Below are positions 15,334 through 17,468 of a stretch of 17,468 nucleotides of DNA, in pieces. The notes below the pieces were generated by a model. The model had not been told where the DNA came from. It saw only the letters and a program-made list of their open reading frames with translations, and made no database searches. The stretch is taken from assembly GCA_002309275.1 (NCBI GenBank), contig DBXL01000024.1, positions 6,074 to 23,541 of the forward strand, in the 5' to 3' direction. Source of the stretch: Ruminococcaceae bacterium UBA1213. Its GTDB lineage: Bacteria > Bacillota > Clostridia > Oscillospirales > Acutalibacteraceae. Made by a program: the position numbers and the translations under genes. How positions within the stretch are numbered: the first letter of the stretch is position 1; each line of letters starts with the position of its first letter.

Positions 15334-15354
15334 AATTAGATAGGAGGTGTGTGA

Positions 15355-16782
15355 ATGAAGTGTCTGTTTGTGACGAGTGAGGCACAGCCGTTTGCGGCAT
15401 CAGGCGGTCTTGGAGATGTTTCAGGCTCTTTGCCTCACGCATTAAGACAGCGTTTGATAGGCTGCCGTATCGTTATGCCTTTATATGAGGACATACCCGC
15501 TGAGCTGAAAGAAAGTATGCGTTTTCTTACAAGCTTTTCGGTGCCTGTTGCATGGAGAAGGCAGTATTGCGGTGTCTTTGAAGCACGCTTTGATGGTGTG
15601 ATATATTATTTTATCGACAATCAGTATTATTTCAAGCGTCAGGGAATGTACGGACATTATGATGATGCGGAAAGATTTGCATTTTTCTCGAGAGCAGTGC
15701 TTGAGATGCTGCCTTTCATTGATTTCAAGCCCGATATTCTCCACTGCAACGACTGGCAGACAGCATTGGTGCCTACGTATTACAATCTTTTCTACTCACA
15801 GTACGACTGGTACAAGGGCATTAAAACTGTCTTTACTATCCATAATATACAGTATCAGGGAAAGTACGGTTCGGAATTATATGACGAGGTGGTCGGCATA
15901 CCGCCCCAGAGCCGTTCTATACTTGATTTTGACGGCTGTATCAATTTTATGAAGGGTGCAATCGAAACAGCTAACCGTGTTACTACCGTAAGCCCCAGCT
16001 ATTCATGGGAGATTCGTGATCCGTGGTTCTCCAACGGACTTGACTCCATTCTCAATGCAAGAGCATGGAAAATAAGAGGTATTCTTAACGGAATAGACAC
16101 CGCTTCATATGATCCTGCCACAGATCCCGAAATTTATGCCAATTTCTCTGTAAACGATCTCTCAGGCAGGACTGTCAATAAAAGAAAACTTCAGGAGCGT
16201 CTTGGATTGGAGCAGAATGTTGAAACTCCGATTATCGCTATGGTGACAAGGCTCGTTTCCCATAAAGGTCTTGACCTGGTGAAAGCGGCTCTTGACCAGA
16301 TAATGACGGAAGAAGATATACAATTTGTTATACTCGGCTCAGGTGACTGGGAGTATGAGAGCTTTTTCCGCTCCATGCAGGGAAAATATCCCGGCAGAAT
16401 CAGTGCGTGTCATGGATTTATCCCCGAACTCTCAAGAAAAATATATGCAGGTGCAGATATGTTCCTGATGCCCTCCAAGGCAGAACCCTGCGGACTTTCT
16501 CAAATGATCGCTTTGAGATACGGTGCAATTCCCGTTGTCAGAGAAGTGGGCGGACTGCGTGACTCCATTCAGGACAGCGGTACAGGTGAAGGTAACGGCT
16601 TTACTTTCAAAAATTATGATGCAATGGATATGATAAATTGTATCAGACGTGCCATAGCGGGCTATTGGCAGCGTGACAGCTGGAAAATACTTATCAAGCG
16701 TGCAATGGAATGTGATAACAGCTGGGTGCGTTCTGCAACCGAATATATCAATCTTTATCGTGAAGTTATAAATGAAGGTTAG
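15355..16782 (+). CDS. glgA: Glycogen synthase (ADP-glucose type)
   Basis: Transfers glucose from ADP-glucose to the end of a growing alpha-1,4-glucan. The 475-residue length is normal for GT5 enzymes. The N-terminal Rossmann domain covers about 1-250, with TIHNIQYQG at 161-169. The C-terminal domain (about 292-460) carries Arg299 and Lys304 (VTRLVSHKG) and Glu377 in the E-X7-E motif (PSKAEPCGLSQMIALRYG), closely matching E. coli numbering. Odd: the N-terminal signature is FAASGGLGDV, so Lys15 of the usual KTGGL/KSGGL is Ala15 without any gap. The ATG at 15355 has AGGAGGTG seven bases upstream. It is the last gene of the glg operon, 151 bases after glgD. Confidence 0.96.
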   Translation: MKCLFVTSEAQPFAASGGLGDVSGSLPHALRQRLIGCRIVMPLYEDIPAELKESMRFLTSFSVPVAWRRQYCGVFEARFDGVIYYFIDNQYYFKRQGMYGHYDDAERFAFFSRAVLEMLPFIDFKPDILHCNDWQTALVPTYYNLFYSQYDWYKGIKTVFTIHNIQYQGKYGSELYDEVVGIPPQSRSILDFDGCINFMKGAIETANRVTTVSPSYSWEIRDPWFSNGLDSILNARAWKIRGILNGIDTASYDPATDPEIYANFSVNDLSGRTVNKRKLQERLGLEQNVETPIIAMVTRLVSHKGLDLVKAALDQIMTEEDIQFVILGSGDWEYESFFRSMQGKYPGRISACHGFIPELSRKIYAGADMFLMPSKAEPCGLSQMIALRYGAIPVVREVGGLRDSIQDSGTGEGNGFTFKNYDAMDMINCIRRAIAGYWQRDSWKILIKRAMECDNSWVRSATEYINLYREVINEG

Positions 16783-16815
16783 TTTTTTCTGAACTATTTT
16801 TAATAAAATAACACA

Positions 16816-16858
16816 AAAATGCGGTTATGCTATCAAAAAATGGGCGTTACCGCATTTT
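16816..16858 (+). terminator. Probable terminator of the glg operon
   Basis: A 10-bp stem (AAAATGCGGT 16816-16825 with ACCGCATTTT 16849-16858), extended by four further pairs after one mismatch. The T run is part of the stem and is short, so termination may be incomplete. Confidence 0.7.
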
Positions 16859-16902
16859 ATGTTGAAAAATAGTATCCATATTGCACAAAATATTTATAAA
16901 AA

Positions 16903-16932
16903 TTCTTATATATCTTTTAGGATATATAAGAA
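16903..16932. promoter_or_regulatory. Perfect 12-bp inverted repeat upstream of the XRE-like gene
   Basis: TTCTTATATATC (16903-16914) and GATATATAAGAA (16921-16932) are exact complements around a 6-base spacer, about 60 bases before the regulator's start codon. A weak TTGCAC (16881-16886) precedes it at about -35 distance. It is a candidate operator for autoregulation, or an RNA hairpin. Confidence 0.55.
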
Positions 16933-16993
16933 AAATAAACTGATAATTATGTTGTAAAATTTTCAGTGAAAATAACGAAAAAAGGGTGAAAAT

Positions 16994-17221
16994 ATGTATC
17001 ATTTGCCAAGACTGAGAGAAGTAAGATTGATGAAGAATATGAAACAGAAAGATGTCTGTGCTATTCTCAACATGAAGCAGTCGCAGTACAGCAGATATGA
17101 ATCAGGTGAAGATGAAATGAAAATAGGCACTTTCATTGACATTTGTGAAGCACTCAATATCTCTGCCGACTATCTTCTTGAACTTTCCGATGAACCAAAA
17201 CAGATGGTATCGGTTCAATGA
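16994..17221 (+). CDS. Small XRE-family helix-turn-helix regulator
   Basis: A 75-residue protein that is almost entirely one HTH domain of the Cro/CI (XRE) type (about residues 5-65). The turn and recognition-helix region is MKQKDVCAILNMKQSQYSRYESG, and the final conserved part is ALNISADYLLELSD. It probably binds DNA as a dimer and has no sensor domain. The ATG has an AAAGGGTGAAAAT lead-in with a GGGTG ribosome binding site. A perfect inverted repeat upstream may be its operator. It stands alone between two terminators, with a minus-strand gene facing it; no toxin partner is visible. Target genes are unknown. Confidence 0.88.
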   Translation: MYHLPRLREVRLMKNMKQKDVCAILNMKQSQYSRYESGEDEMKIGTFIDICEALNISADYLLELSDEPKQMVSVQ

Positions 17222-17226
17222 ACTCC

Positions 17227-17264
17227 AAAACAGCCGCCAAGCAATTTGCTTTGACGGCTGTTTT
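17227..17264. terminator. Terminator between XRE-like gene and facing gene
   Basis: AAAACAGCCG (17227-17236) pairs with CGGCTGTTTT (17255-17264), and the inner part continues with a few pairs. The top strand ends in six T. The bottom strand has only a short T run, so it mainly serves the plus-strand regulator. Confidence 0.85.
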
Positions 17265-17294
17265 TTGTCTGAATGAAGAATAAATTTTATTTGA

Positions 17295-17468
17295 TTATTT
17301 TCTGCTTTCAAAATCCTTTGCAATGTCCTCTGCCCAGTTATCAGCTATGCAGGCTTCGGCGGCAGGTGCTTCTCTCATTTTAAAGATGGCATTGCTTACT
17401 GCACCATATACCACACTTGTGCCTTTTTTATCCGCTTTGTAATTCACTGCACGACTGCTGTCAATGCC
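17295..17468 (-). CDS. C-terminal end of an unidentified protein
   Basis: An open minus-strand frame runs from the window edge to a TAA at 17295-17297, giving the last 57 residues of a gene whose start lies beyond the window. The fragment begins GIDSSRAVNYKADKKG, contains VVYGAVSNAIFKMREAP, and ends DIAKDFESRK. It has no membrane segment or recognisable motif. It is supported as coding by its position directly opposite a terminator and its balanced amino-acid make-up. The family is not recognised. Confidence 0.65.
   Translation of the reverse strand, partial: GIDSSRAVNYKADKKGTSVVYGAVSNAIFKMREAPAAEACIADNWAEDIAKDFESRK

Noticed and set aside
15283..15339. 18-codon open frame ahead of glgA as a leader peptide
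   Set aside because: The AAGG before it is only two bases from the ATG, the peptide has no control-codon bias, and the sequence is repeat-derived.

Overview
The window looks like chromosome from a low-to-moderate-GC, Gram-positive clostridial anaerobe, most likely a Ruminococcus-like member of the Oscillospiraceae. This is inferred from AGGAGG-type ribosome binding sites, consensus sigma-A promoters, a paired GlgC/GlgD glycogen operon, sodium-pump decarboxylase subunits of the clostridial type, and secreted proteins built from Ig-like modules with clostridial signal peptides. No tRNA, rRNA, CRISPR array, transposase or phage gene was seen.

Layout. (1) 1-1609: the 3' part of argS and a small two-helix membrane protein, closed by a strong bidirectional terminator. 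(2) 1610-4197, minus strand: an M3-family oligopeptidase and a Bax inhibitor-1/YccA membrane protein, each with its own promoter; the membrane protein gene also has its own terminator. (3) 4394-7282, plus strand: one consensus promoter drives leuB, a small OadG-like subunit and the OadB-like sodium-translocating beta subunit. The biotin/carboxyltransferase partners are not here. (4) 7302-10533: two secreted proteins that share about 85-90-residue Ig-like repeats. The first carries a duplicated N-terminal module with a cystatin-like QVVAG hairpin; the second carries a transglutaminase-like Cys-His-Asp domain. (5) 10659-16858: the glycogen operon glgB-glgC-glgD-glgA, covering ADP-glucose formation, chain elongation and branching. 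(6) 16903-17468: a small XRE-type regulator behind a perfect 12-bp inverted repeat, facing the tail of an unidentified minus-strand gene.

How the genes work together. GlgC (with the probable regulatory partner GlgD) makes ADP-glucose, GlgA polymerises it and GlgB branches it. LeuB belongs to leucine synthesis, while OadG/OadB belong to a membrane sodium pump energised by decarboxylation, so their shared transcript is a mixed-function operon. The two secreted proteins are probably a functional pair outside the cell.

Most notable: phase-locked heptanucleotide repeats in four intergenic places, two of which overlap stop codons; the cystatin-like/transglutaminase-like neighbour pair; a 61-residue Lys/Arg-rich tail on the branching enzyme; and a glycogen synthase lacking the usual Lys15 of the KTGGL motif. 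Everything here was read by eye, without database searches.
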